Shown here piece by piece: positions 56,499 through 64,000 of a stretch of 64,000 nucleotides of DNA; positions within the stretch are counted from its first letter, which is position 1; each line of letters opens with the position of its first letter. Both the position numbers and the translations under genes were made by a program. The DNA is taken from assembly GCF_003971065.1 (NCBI RefSeq), contig NZ_RYDV01000007.1:186001-250000 (forward strand), written 5' to 3'. Under the pieces are notes generated by a model. It had not been told where the DNA came from. It ran no database searches and saw nothing but the letters and a program-made list of their open reading frames with translations. The DNA is from Candidimonas sp. SYP-B2681 (GTDB lineage: Bacteria > Pseudomonadota > Gammaproteobacteria > Burkholderiales > Burkholderiaceae_B).

Positions 56499-56546
56499 TG
56501 AGAATTATTCATATTATGCATGGTGAATTTGATTTTGATTCATGCA
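56499..56546. promoter_or_regulatory. Candidate MetR sites between metR and metE
   Basis: TGAG-AATTA-TTCA (56499-56511) differs at one base from the MetR consensus TGAA-N5-TTCA. A second inverted repeat, TGCATGGTGAAT (56517-56528) with ATTCATGCA (56538-56546), overlaps a TGAAT/ATTCA pair with wider spacing. Both lie in the 125-bp divergent region. Confidence 0.5.
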
Positions 56547-56603
56547 ATTGTATAGGCACAATAGCAGTCGAAACTAATATTACTCATCTAATAAGCATTT
56601 AAC

Positions 56604-58898
56604 ATGACAGTTACTCATAATCTAGGCTTCCCCCGCATTGGCGTTCAACGTGAATTGAAACGGGCCTTGGAATCTTACTGGGCGGGTTCGGTACCCGCCG
56701 AAGCACTTGAACTTACGGGCCAACAATTGCGCGAGCGTCATTGGGATCTTCAAGCGCGGTCCGGCCTAACGTTCGTACCGGTCGGTGATTTCGCTTGGTA
56801 TGACCATATTCTGGAATGGACGACATTCCTTGGAGCCGTACCCGCCCGGTTTGCGCAAGCGTCAAATGAATTCGTCGGCAATGACACTCTTTTCAGGATG
56901 GCGCGTGGTCGCGCACCGCAGGGTACACCTGCCATTGCGTGCGAAATGACGAAATGGTTTGATACCAATTACCATTACATCGTGCCCGAATTGGTGCCCG
57001 ATCAGGCATATCGTATTGCTCGAAGCTATCTGTTTGATCACGTGCTCGAGGCTCAGGCGCTTGGTCATAAGGTAAAGCCGGTGATCCCAGGTCCATTGAC
57101 CTGGCTATGGCTGGGCAAGGGCGACGCCTTCACGCATGGCGTAGACGATCTTGCCAAGCTGGATTTACTGGATAATTTGCTTCCTGTCTACACACAGGTA
57201 TTGCAGCGCCTCAAAACGTTGGGAGTGCAGTGGGTTCAGATAGACGAGCCAATTCTTGGTCTTGACTTGCCCGAAGCCTGGCAAGCCGCATTCAAGCGGG
57301 TATACGACACCCTGGCAGAATCCGGCGTATCTGTGCTCTTGGCGACGTACTTCGAACACCTCAAAGAGAATGTCCAGGTCTTGGAAGGCTTGCCCGTTCA
57401 GGGCGTGCATATCGATCTGGTGCGTGCGCCGGACCAGCTGCACGATGTACTGGCGGTCCTCGGAGAAAATCAGGTGCTTTCGCTGGGGGTCATTGACGGC
57501 CGCAACGTCTGGCGAACCGATCTGGATAAAGTGCACGCGGTCGTTGCGCCGCTTGCGTCGTCTCTGGGCGAGCGTCTGTGGCTTGCCCCTTCCTGTTCCT
57601 TACTGCATGTGCCTGTTGACCTGGACGCCGAGAAAGAGCTGGATGCCGAACTCCGTGGTTGGCTCGCCTTTGCCGCGCAAAAGCTGGACGAACTGGAGTG
57701 GCTCGCCCAATCTTTGGCAGATAACCCTAATCCTTCGACTTTGGCGGTCCTGCAGCGGCAACGAGCGTTGTTAGAGGAAAAGAGCAAGTCTGGCCGGATC
57801 CATCATCCAGCGATACAGGCACGCTTGGCAACGTCGGCAAAATTGCCGCGCGAGCGCACTCCATTTCTGCAGCGTATTCTTGTCCAGCAAAAGAATTTGA
57901 ATTTACCGGCGTATCCCACGACCACTATAGGATCTTTCCCCCAAACTACCGAGATCCGGGTGTCTCGCCGTGACTGGAAAAACGGATCACTTAGCGATGC
58001 CGCGTACGAGAAAGCCATGCGTGCCGAAATTGAACACGTTATCCGATTTCAAGAAAGAGTGGGGCTAGATGTTCTGGTTCACGGAGAAGCCGAGCGTAAC
58101 GATATGGTGGAATACTTCGGCGAATTGCTCGGCGGCTTTGCTTTTACGCAGAACGGTTGGGTACAAAGCTACGGTTCGCGCTGCGTGAAACCCCCCATCA
58201 TTTTCGGCGACGTAGCTCGACCGGTTGCAATGACGGTCGCATGGTCCGCTTATGCGCAGTCACTCACCGATAAGCCGGTAAAAGGTATGCTGACTGGACC
58301 GGTCACCATACTGCAATGGTCATTTGTGCGTGATGATCAGCCCCGAGAAGTCACATGCCGGCAACTCGCTCTGGCATTGCGTGATGAAGTGGTGGACCTT
58401 GAAGCGGCCGGTATTGCCGTCATACAGATCGATGAGCCGGCCTTCCGCGAGGGCCTGCCATTGCGCCGCGCCGATTGGGCGCGGTATTTGGAGTGGGCCG
58501 TAGATTGTTTCCGTCTGTCGACCGGCGGGGTCCGGGACGATACGCAGATACACACGCACATGTGCTACTCCGAATTCAATGACATTATTCAGGCCATTGC
58601 GGCAATGGATGCTGACGTTATCACTATCGAAACATCGCGCTCCAATATGGAGCTGCTTGGGGCATTCGAAAACTTCCACTATCCGAACGATATTGGCCCT
58701 GGCGTTTACGACATCCATTCACCAAATGTGCCCGAAGTAGAATCAATGGTAGGCCTGATGCGCAAGGCGGCGACGCGACTGGCGCCCGAACGGCTATGGG
58801 TTAACCCCGATTGCGGTCTGAAGACCCGTGGCTGGCAGGAAACCGAAGCCGCACTGGTCAGGATGGTCAGCGCAGCGCAGGCTCTGCGCTATACTTAA
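56604..58898 (+). CDS. metE: Cobalamin-independent methionine synthase
   Basis: 764 residues, full length. It transfers a methyl group from 5-methyltetrahydropteroyl-triglutamate to homocysteine. The N-terminus [13 protein letters not shown], the [10 protein letters not shown] segment of the second barrel, and the zinc-site pieces HMCYSEFND and NPDCGLKTR are all present. It is divergent from its likely activator MetR. The ATG at 56604 is the only reasonable start. Confidence 0.97.
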   Translation: MTVTHNLGFPRIGVQRELKRALESYWAGSVPAEALELTGQQLRERHWDLQARSGLTFVPVGDFAWYDHILEWTTFLGAVPARFAQASNEFVGNDTLFRMARGRAPQGTPAIACEMTKWFDTNYHYIVPELVPDQAYRIARSYLFDHVLEAQALGHKVKPVIPGPLTWLWLGKGDAFTHGVDDLAKLDLLDNLLPVYTQVLQRLKTLGVQWVQIDEPILGLDLPEAWQAAFKRVYDTLAESGVSVLLATYFEHLKENVQVLEGLPVQGVHIDLVRAPDQLHDVLAVLGENQVLSLGVIDGRNVWRTDLDKVHAVVAPLASSLGERLWLAPSCSLLHVPVDLDAEKELDAELRGWLAFAAQKLDELEWLAQSLADNPNPSTLAVLQRQRALLEEKSKSGRIHHPAIQARLATSAKLPRERTPFLQRILVQQKNLNLPAYPTTTIGSFPQTTEIRVSRRDWKNGSLSDAAYEKAMRAEIEHVIRFQERVGLDVLVHGEAERNDMVEYFGELLGGFAFTQNGWVQSYGSRCVKPPIIFGDVARPVAMTVAWSAYAQSLTDKPVKGMLTGPVTILQWSFVRDDQPREVTCRQLALALRDEVVDLEAAGIAVIQIDEPAFREGLPLRRADWARYLEWAVDCFRLSTGGVRDDTQIHTHMCYSEFNDIIQAIAAMDADVITIETSRSNMELLGAFENFHYPNDIGPGVYDIHSPNVPEVESMVGLMRKAATRLAPERLWVNPDCGLKTRGWQETEAALVRMVSAAQALRYT

Positions 58899-58926
58899 CC
58901 GTTTTTTCGCCATATGCCGATTGTAA

Positions 58927-59508
58927 ATGCCCTTGCCACCTCCTGATATCGCCCGCGAACCCTTGCATACGCGCTCCATACGTGTGAGTTCGTTTGCCCG
59001 CGAGGACGGCCAATGGGACCTTGAGGCCGAACTCATCGACGTCAAGGCTTACGATTTCGTACTTAGGGATGGCGCGTCGTTACATCGCGCCGGCGACCCT
59101 ATTCATCACATGCATCTTCGCGTAACGATCGATGATCAGTTCATGATCACGGCCGCAGTGGCCGATTACGACGCCGCCCCGTACCAGGGAAACTGCACGG
59201 CCATCGCACCCGACTATCGGCATCTAGTTGGCATGAATCTGCTACGCAATTTTCGCCAGGTGGTCAAAGACCGCTACGCTAAAACGGCGGGCTGCAGTCA
59301 CATGACGGAACTGGCCTATGTTTTGCCAACCGTTGCGATCCAGACCATGGCCAATAAGCGGCGTAAAGAGCAATCGGCAACGGGTCAACAAGCCAAGCGT
59401 CCATTTCAATTGGAAGGGTGCCATGCACTCAGGCTCGACGGGCCGGTGGTGCAAGAGTTCTATCCCAAATGGTACGTAACGCCCAAGGCCGAAGCAAAGT
59501 GCGAATAG
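58927..59508 (+). CDS. DUF2889 domain protein
   Basis: 193 residues. The DUF2889 pattern includes REPLHTRSIRVSSFAREDGQWDLEAELIDVK, then the segment NCTAIAPDYRHLVGMNLL and the downstream GCSHMTELAYVLPTVAIQTM. The family is widespread in Burkholderiales and of unknown biochemical role. It follows metE by 28 nt and precedes sucC, so it may be cotranscribed with metE. Confidence 0.88.
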   Translation: MPLPPPDIAREPLHTRSIRVSSFAREDGQWDLEAELIDVKAYDFVLRDGASLHRAGDPIHHMHLRVTIDDQFMITAAVADYDAAPYQGNCTAIAPDYRHLVGMNLLRNFRQVVKDRYAKTAGCSHMTELAYVLPTVAIQTMANKRRKEQSATGQQAKRPFQLEGCHALRLDGPVVQEFYPKWYVTPKAEAKCE

Positions 59509-59592
59509 GGTATCCTCAACGGGCGGGCAACCGTGCTCCAGGGCACAGACGCACGCGTTCTTTCTTATTCTTTACGTTCTGACAGGTAATAA

Positions 59593-60753
59593 ATGAAAAT
59601 TCACGAGTATCAAGGCAAGGAACTGCTGAAGAAATTTGGCGTGAATGTCCCACGCGGAATTCCTGCTTTTTCCGTTGACGAGGCCGTTGCCGCAGCTGAA
59701 AAGCTGGGCGGTCCGGTCTGGGTGGTGAAGGCGCAGATTCATGCGGGTGGCCGTGGCAAAGGCGGCGGAGTCAAGCTGGCACGCTCGCTCGACGAAGTGC
59801 GACAGCTCTCATCCGAAATTCTGGGTATGCAGTTGATCACGCACCAAACTGGTCCTGAAGGCCAAAAGGTGGGCCGCCTGCTTATTGAAGAAGGCGCCGA
59901 TATTAAGAAAGAATATTACGTTGGCATTGTTACCGATCGTGGCTCGCAGCGCGTCTGCGTGATGGCTTCGAGCGAAGGTGGCATGGACGTTGAAGAAGTC
60001 GCCGAAAAGACTCCCGAAAAAATCCTGAAGGTGTTCGTGGATCCTAAAGACGGCCTTACTGACAAGGCGGCTGTCGAACTCGCGCACGGTATCGGTGTAC
60101 CCGATGCTTCGGTAGACAAAGCAGCTGCAGAGTTTCAGAAGCTTTACAAGGTTTATACGGAAACTGACGCCGAACTGGCTGAAATCAATCCGCTTATCCT
60201 GGCCGGTTCGGGCGACATCATTGCGCTCGACGCCAAATTCAACTTCGATTCCAATGCTTTGTTCCGTCATCCCGAAATCGTTGAGTATCGCGATCTGGCC
60301 GAGGAAGATCCCGCTGAAATCGAAGCCAGCAAATTCGACCTGGCTTATATTCAGCTCGATGGCAACATTGGCTGCCTGGTGAACGGAGCTGGCTTGGCCA
60401 TGGCAACGATGGACACGATCAAGTTGTTTGGCGGTGAACCCGCCAACTTCCTGGATGTCGGCGGCGGTGCAACGGCCGAGAAAGTGACTGAAGCCTTCAA
60501 GATCATGCTTCAGAACAAAGGCGTGAAGGCGATTCTGGTCAATATCTTCGGTGGGATTATGCGCTGCGATGTCATTGCCGAAGGCGTCATCGCCGCGTGC
60601 AAGGCCGTCAACCTGAGCGTGCCGCTGGTCGTTCGCATGAAGGGTACAAACGAAGAACTCGGCAAGAAACTGCTGGCTGAGTCGGGCCTGCCTATCATCA
60701 GCGCTGACACCATGGCTGAAGCCGCGACTAAAGTCGTAGCCGCCGCGAAATAA
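59593..60753 (+). CDS. sucC: Succinyl-CoA synthetase beta subunit
   Basis: 386 residues. The ATP-grasp domain starts at [17 protein letters not shown], with [16 protein letters not shown]. The C-terminal part has [13 protein letters not shown] and [14 protein letters not shown]. With SucD it converts succinyl-CoA, ADP and phosphate to succinate, CoA and ATP in the citric acid cycle. sucD starts 23 nt downstream. Confidence 0.97.
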   Translation: MKIHEYQGKELLKKFGVNVPRGIPAFSVDEAVAAAEKLGGPVWVVKAQIHAGGRGKGGGVKLARSLDEVRQLSSEILGMQLITHQTGPEGQKVGRLLIEEGADIKKEYYVGIVTDRGSQRVCVMASSEGGMDVEEVAEKTPEKILKVFVDPKDGLTDKAAVELAHGIGVPDASVDKAAAEFQKLYKVYTETDAELAEINPLILAGSGDIIALDAKFNFDSNALFRHPEIVEYRDLAEEDPAEIEASKFDLAYIQLDGNIGCLVNGAGLAMATMDTIKLFGGEPANFLDVGGGATAEKVTEAFKIMLQNKGVKAILVNIFGGIMRCDVIAEGVIAACKAVNLSVPLVVRMKGTNEELGKKLLAESGLPIISADTMAEAATKVVAAAK

Positions 60754-60776
60754 GAATATTGCCGAGGAATTTGTAA

Positions 60777-61658
60777 ATGTCGATTCTGATCAACAAAGAT
60801 ACAAAAGTCATTACCCAAGGAATAACCGGTAAAACCGGCCAGTTCCATACCCATATGTGCCGCGAATACGCCAATGGAAAAGCGGCTTTCGTCGCTGGCG
60901 TACATCCCAAGAAGGCTGGCGAGAATTTTGAAGGCGTGCCTATTTTCGGCAGCGTAAAAGATGCCAAGGCCGAGACTGGCGCTACGGTTTCTGTTATTTA
61001 TGTACCGCCAGCCGGTGCTGCTGCGGCAATTTGGGAAGCGGTTGAAGCCGACCTGGACCTGGTCATCTGCATCACCGAAGGGATTCCTGTCCGCGACATG
61101 CTGGAACTCCGCAACCGTATGCGCGACCAGAACAAACGGACTCTGTTGTTAGGTCCTAACTGCCCAGGTTTGATTACACCCGACGAATTAAAAATCGGTA
61201 TTATGCCGGGCCATATTGCCCGCAAGGGTCGTATCGGCGTGGTTAGCCGTTCGGGTACACTAACTTACGAAGCGGTTGCTCAGCTTACCGAGTTGGGCCT
61301 GGGTCAGTCTACTGCAGTCGGTATTGGTGGCGACCCCATCAATGGTCTCAAGCACATTGATATTCTCAAGATGTTCAATGACGATCCAGAAACCGATGCC
61401 GTCATCATGATTGGTGAAATTGGCGGTCCTGACGAAGTCAATGCCGCAGAATGGGCTAAAGACAACATGAAGAAGCCCGTGGTAGGCTTTATCGCAGGCG
61501 TTACCGCTCCAGCTGGAAAGCGCATGGGCCATGCTGGTGCCTTAATCTCTGGCGGCGCTGATACGGCTGACGCCAAGCTGGAAATCATGGAAGCTTGCGG
61601 TATTCGCACCACTCGCGATCCATCCGAAATGGGCAAATTGCTTAAATCGGTACTATAA
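60777..61658 (+). CDS. sucD: Succinyl-CoA synthetase alpha subunit
   Basis: 293 residues. It has the N-terminal CoA-binding fold (TQGITGKTGQFHT), GPNCPGLITP, and the phospho-histidine loop GHAGALISGG near residue 246. It forms the complex with SucC. A strong terminator follows, so sucCD ends here. Confidence 0.97.
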   Translation: MSILINKDTKVITQGITGKTGQFHTHMCREYANGKAAFVAGVHPKKAGENFEGVPIFGSVKDAKAETGATVSVIYVPPAGAAAAIWEAVEADLDLVICITEGIPVRDMLELRNRMRDQNKRTLLLGPNCPGLITPDELKIGIMPGHIARKGRIGVVSRSGTLTYEAVAQLTELGLGQSTAVGIGGDPINGLKHIDILKMFNDDPETDAVIMIGEIGGPDEVNAAEWAKDNMKKPVVGFIAGVTAPAGKRMGHAGALISGGADTADAKLEIMEACGIRTTRDPSEMGKLLKSVL

Positions 61659-61665
61659 GTCGGTA

Positions 61666-61692
61666 AAAGAAGCCTCCTTCGGAGGCTTCTTT
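61666..61692 (+). terminator. Rho-independent terminator after sucD
   Basis: AAAGAAGCCTCC (61666-61677) pairs with GGAGGCTTCTTT (61681-61692) round a 3-nt loop; the stem is 12 bp and its last bases are the T-run. Confidence 0.9.
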
Positions 61693-61711
61693 AGCAGACT
61701 CATACATTTTG

Positions 61712-61731
61712 GCGCCATTTAACGATGGCGC
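61712..61731 (+). repeat. Hairpin upstream of terC
   Basis: GCGCCAT (61712-61718) pairs perfectly with ATGGCGC (61725-61731) round TTAACG. It lies between the sucD terminator and the terC leader; no T-run follows. Confidence 0.4.
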
Positions 61732-61836
61732 GACAGTCCGAACAGCGCCTAAAAACGTTGTTCAGGCTTGTGGAATATTTTTCAGGCAAGAACGCAGACT
61801 AAATGAATCCTGAATTACAATAGCCTGCTTCGTTAT

Positions 61837-61868
61837 GCCTCGGTATGTCACGTAAACCGGGGCTTTTT
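61837..61868 (+). terminator. Terminator-like hairpin in the terC leader
   Basis: GCCTCGGT (61837-61844) pairs with ACCGGGGC (61856-61863), with one G-U pair, followed directly by TTTTT (61864-61868). It ends 30 nt before the terC ATG, so if a promoter lies upstream it could attenuate terC. The only other reading is a chance structure. No known riboswitch signature was seen in front of it. Confidence 0.5.
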
Positions 61869-61898
61869 ATCGCCTTATGGGCTGACACGGGAATCAAG

Positions 61899-62618
61899 AT
61901 GGTAGAGTTATTTGAATCGCTGCACTGGGGTGCGCTGTTTCAGATCGTAATGATCGACATATTGCTGGGCGGCGACAACGCGGTTGTAATTGCGCTGGCT
62001 TGCCGCAATCTTGCCCACAAGCAACGCGTGAAGGGGATTTTGTGGGGCACGGCGGGCGCGATCATTCTGCGCATCGTCCTGATCGCCTTCGCTTTGACTT
62101 TGCTCGGTATCCCTTTCCTCAAGATCGTAGGCGGTTTGCTGCTGTTATGGATCGGTATTAAATTGCTGGTGCCCGAAGAAGGTCATCACGAAAATATCAA
62201 GGCTAACGCCTCGGTGTGGGCTGCTGTCAAAACTATTATCATCGCCGACTTTGTAATGAGCCTGGATAACGTGATCGCGATTGCAGGCGCAGCGCAAAAT
62301 ACCATACCCGATCATCAATTGGGCTACGTGATTTTCGGTCTGCTGTTAAGCGTGCCTATTATTATTTGGGGCAGTACTATAGTCCTGAAGTTAATCGATC
62401 GTTTCCCGCTGGTCGTGACGCTGGGTGCCGCACTGTTGGGCTGGATCGCAGGTGGTATGGTCGTAACCGACATATTCATTGAAAGCAAGTTCGGTCAAGT
62501 GCCCGGCACGATCAAGATCGCAGCTGAGGTCATCGGCGCGATTCTAGTGGTGGGAATCGGTAAGTGGATAGCCAGTCGCAAGGGCGCTGGCAAGGAAAGT
62601 GCACATGGGTCTGTTTAA
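61899..62618 (+). CDS. TerC-family integral membrane protein
   Basis: 239 residues with about seven hydrophobic segments. The two conserved TerC motifs are present: LGGDNAVVIALACRNL near residue 22 and MSLDNVIAIAGAA near 120, each with paired acidic residues in the membrane. TerC-family proteins (Alx, YkoY types) export manganese or handle metal supply to exoenzymes. The ATG at 61899 is used; 61845 would run through the leader hairpin at 61837-61863. The end overlaps a small downstream gene by 14 nt. Confidence 0.9.
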   Translation: MVELFESLHWGALFQIVMIDILLGGDNAVVIALACRNLAHKQRVKGILWGTAGAIILRIVLIAFALTLLGIPFLKIVGGLLLLWIGIKLLVPEEGHHENIKANASVWAAVKTIIIADFVMSLDNVIAIAGAAQNTIPDHQLGYVIFGLLLSVPIIIWGSTIVLKLIDRFPLVVTLGAALLGWIAGGMVVTDIFIESKFGQVPGTIKIAAEVIGAILVVGIGKWIASRKGAGKESAHGSV

Positions 62619-62733
62619 GTCCTCCGGTCGCAAGAAGCCCGACGAAGCAGGTCTGTCGCTGCTTCAAGGCCTGCTCATATTGGCAATCATCGGCATCATA
62701 CTCGCCGTCGTATTTACTCAGTTGGCAGGCTAG
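62605..62733 (+). CDS. Small pilin-like membrane protein (42 residues)
   Basis: MGLFKSSGRKKPDEAGLSLL, then a single hydrophobic helix (QGLLILAIIGIILAVVFTQL). AAGGAA sits 6 nt before the ATG, and the start overlaps the terC end. The basic N-terminus, G/S and long hydrophobic helix resemble prepilin N-termini, though without a downstream globular domain. It is 3 nt from hemC, so terC, this gene and hemC may be one operon. Confidence 0.65.
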   Translation: MGLFKSSGRKKPDEAGLSLLQGLLILAIIGIILAVVFTQLAG

Positions 62734-62736
62734 GGT

Positions 62737-63684
62737 ATGGCTGCAGCACCTGCGAAACTGGTCATCGCGACTCGTGCAAGCCGACTTGCCTTATGGCAAG
62801 CCGAACACGTACGCGATCGACTTCAGGCGATTTATCCCGATTGCCAGGTCAGCTTATTGACGATGACCACCCGAGGCGATCAGATTCTTGATCGCACGTT
62901 GTCCAAAATCGGCGGTAAGGGTTTGTTCGTCAAAGAACTGGAAACGGCCTTGCTCGACGGTCGTGCCGATCTGGCGGTGCATTCCCTCAAGGATGTACCC
63001 GTCGACATGCAAAGTCCATTTGCTTTGTCAGTCATCCTTGAGCGCGATGATCCGCGCGATGCCTTTGTATCCAACGATTTTGCTTCCCTTGATGCGCTTC
63101 CCGCTGGCGCTGTCGTGGGTACGTCCAGCTTGCGTCGAGAATCGCAAATACGCCAGCAGTATCCGCAACTCCATATCCAGGCGCTGCGGGGTAACCTTGA
63201 CACTCGGCTTGGCAAACTCGATCGAGGCGAGTACGCTGCCATTATTCTGGCGGCAGCCGGCCTTAGTCGTTTGGGGCTCGCTTCACGTATACGCAGCTAT
63301 CTGTCTGTAGAGCAGAGCTTACCGGCCGCGGGCCAGGGCGCCCTTGGTATCGAAATTCTCGAGCAACGCAAAGACATGCACGAATGGCTCGCGCCATTAG
63401 CCTGTCCAAGCACGGCGGCGTGCGCCTTGGCAGAGCGTACCGTGTCGCGGGTGTTGGGCGGATCTTGCCAGGTCCCCTTGGCTGCATTTGCTCAATTGGA
63501 CGGCAACACCTTAAGCATTGCGGCTTTGGTGGCAGAGCCCGACGGTACACGGATCATACGTTCTCAAGTTTCCGGTCCTGTCTCTTCGGCAGAACAGCTT
63601 GGCGAGCAAGTCGCTCACGATTTGCTCTCTAAAGGAGCCAACGACATTCTGTCACGGCTCTTGTCCCCGGATACGGCTTCCTGA
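62737..63684 (+). CDS. hemC: Porphobilinogen deaminase (hydroxymethylbilane synthase)
   Basis: 315 residues. It joins four porphobilinogens to hydroxymethylbilane in heme and siroheme synthesis. The dipyrromethane-cofactor cysteine is in GGSCQVPLA (Cys244). [33 protein letters not shown] and AVHSLKDVP are all present. hemD follows 34 nt downstream. Confidence 0.97.
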   Translation: MAAAPAKLVIATRASRLALWQAEHVRDRLQAIYPDCQVSLLTMTTRGDQILDRTLSKIGGKGLFVKELETALLDGRADLAVHSLKDVPVDMQSPFALSVILERDDPRDAFVSNDFASLDALPAGAVVGTSSLRRESQIRQQYPQLHIQALRGNLDTRLGKLDRGEYAAIILAAAGLSRLGLASRIRSYLSVEQSLPAAGQGALGIEILEQRKDMHEWLAPLACPSTAACALAERTVSRVLGGSCQVPLAAFAQLDGNTLSIAALVAEPDGTRIIRSQVSGPVSSAEQLGEQVAHDLLSKGANDILSRLLSPDTAS

Positions 63685-63718
63685 CGCGTGGTGGCCGCGT
63701 TTTGTGGTTAAGAAGACC

Positions 63719-64000
63719 ATGAAAGCTAGTGTCGTTCTGACTCGTCCGCAAGGAAAGAACGAACAACTCGGGCGCCGCTTGCAGGCGGCCGGGCTGCGAC
63801 CGATCGCCTTGCCAGCCTTATCGCTAACCCCGCTCATACAGGATGGCGATCAGTTACCGCCGCCCGGCGACTACGACTTGATCGTTTTCGTAAGCAGCGG
63901 TGCCGTCGCCATGTATCTCGATCTGCTTGCCCGACGTACCAATCAAGGTGCCTGGCCAGAACGAACCATGGTGGCGACCGTGGGGCGCTCTAGTGCGCAG
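63719..64000 (+). CDS. hemD: Uroporphyrinogen-III synthase, N-terminal part
   Basis: First 94 residues of a gene that runs past the right window edge. The start VVLTRPQGKNEQLGRRLQAAG and the segment DYDLIVFVSSGAVAMYL fit HemD, which cyclises hydroxymethylbilane. The ATG at 63719 follows AAGAAG. Adjacency to hemC supports the name. Confidence 0.88.
   Translation, partial: MKASVVLTRPQGKNEQLGRRLQAAGLRPIALPALSLTPLIQDGDQLPPPGDYDLIVFVSSGAVAMYLDLLARRTNQGAWPERTMVATVGRSSAQ

Noticed and set aside
61740-61860. yybP-ykoY manganese riboswitch before terC
   Set aside because: The GGGGAGUA-type loops of that family are not visible; only a terminator-like hairpin is supported.

Overview
The window looks like a chromosomal segment of a betaproteobacterium of the order Burkholderiales, most likely family Alcaligenaceae (Bordetella/Achromobacter/Pusillimonas relatives). 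The evidence is gene order and protein type: hflK-hflC-hisZ-purA, rpsU-dnaG-rpoD, recA-recX, sucC-sucD and terC-hemC-hemD, all with the sequence character of that group. Genus-level placement is inference; no 16S rRNA gene is present.

Layout. 1-9.7 kb is housekeeping on the plus strand: membrane protease modulators HflK (5'-truncated by the window edge) and HflC, HisZ, PurA, a phosphoribosyltransferase, then the macromolecular-synthesis operon rpsU-dnaG-rpoD, in which dnaG starts at a TTG directly abutting the rpsU stop. 9.7-13.5 kb is a divergent sigma-54 module: an AcoR-type activator and an acetaldehyde-type dehydrogenase, with a full-match -24/-12 promoter and an upstream inverted repeat. 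13.6-17.3 kb holds pxpA, a LOG-family protein and a CACHE-PAS-GGDEF diguanylate cyclase.

17.3-37.1 kb is an accessory-type region of small, mixed-strand genes. It contains a DJ-1/PfpI protein, a chromate transporter, DUF3597, a Nudix hydrolase, YnfA, selD-selU, a lytic transglycosylase, a DUF883-like protein, a DNA/RNA non-specific endonuclease, CsbD, two DUF2382 (YsnF/AvaK) proteins, nagB, a cupin and a GNAT acetyltransferase. It also has an integrase arm-domain fragment, two tRNAs, a pair of paralogous lipoproteins and a pair of paralogous small zinc-ribbon proteins. Many of these families are stress-associated; a joint role is inference. One of the tRNAs has the very unusual bacterial anticodon AAT and a near-consensus promoter.

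37.2-45.4 kb encodes a 1983-residue alpha-2-macroglobulin with an intact thioester motif, followed 2 nt later by penicillin-binding protein 1C; together they form the known periplasmic protection/repair pair. 45.5-49.1 kb has a lipoprotein with a SecD-head-like segment, a small membrane protein, an aspartate carbamoyltransferase with a helix-turn-helix-like N-terminal extension, and rdgC. 49.6-53.7 kb is a minus-strand two-component system followed by an MHS-family transporter. 53.8-64 kb is recA (with a perfect LexA box), recX, divergent metR/metE, a DUF2889 gene, sucCD, terC, a 42-residue pilin-like small protein, hemC and the start of hemD.

No CRISPR array, complete prophage, insertion sequence or recognisable defence island was seen. 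The strongest leads are the AAT-anticodon tRNA, the duplicated lipoproteins with conserved upstream DNA, the paired zinc-ribbon genes, the HTH-fused ATCase with an inverted repeat at its promoter, and the terminator-like hairpin in the terC leader.
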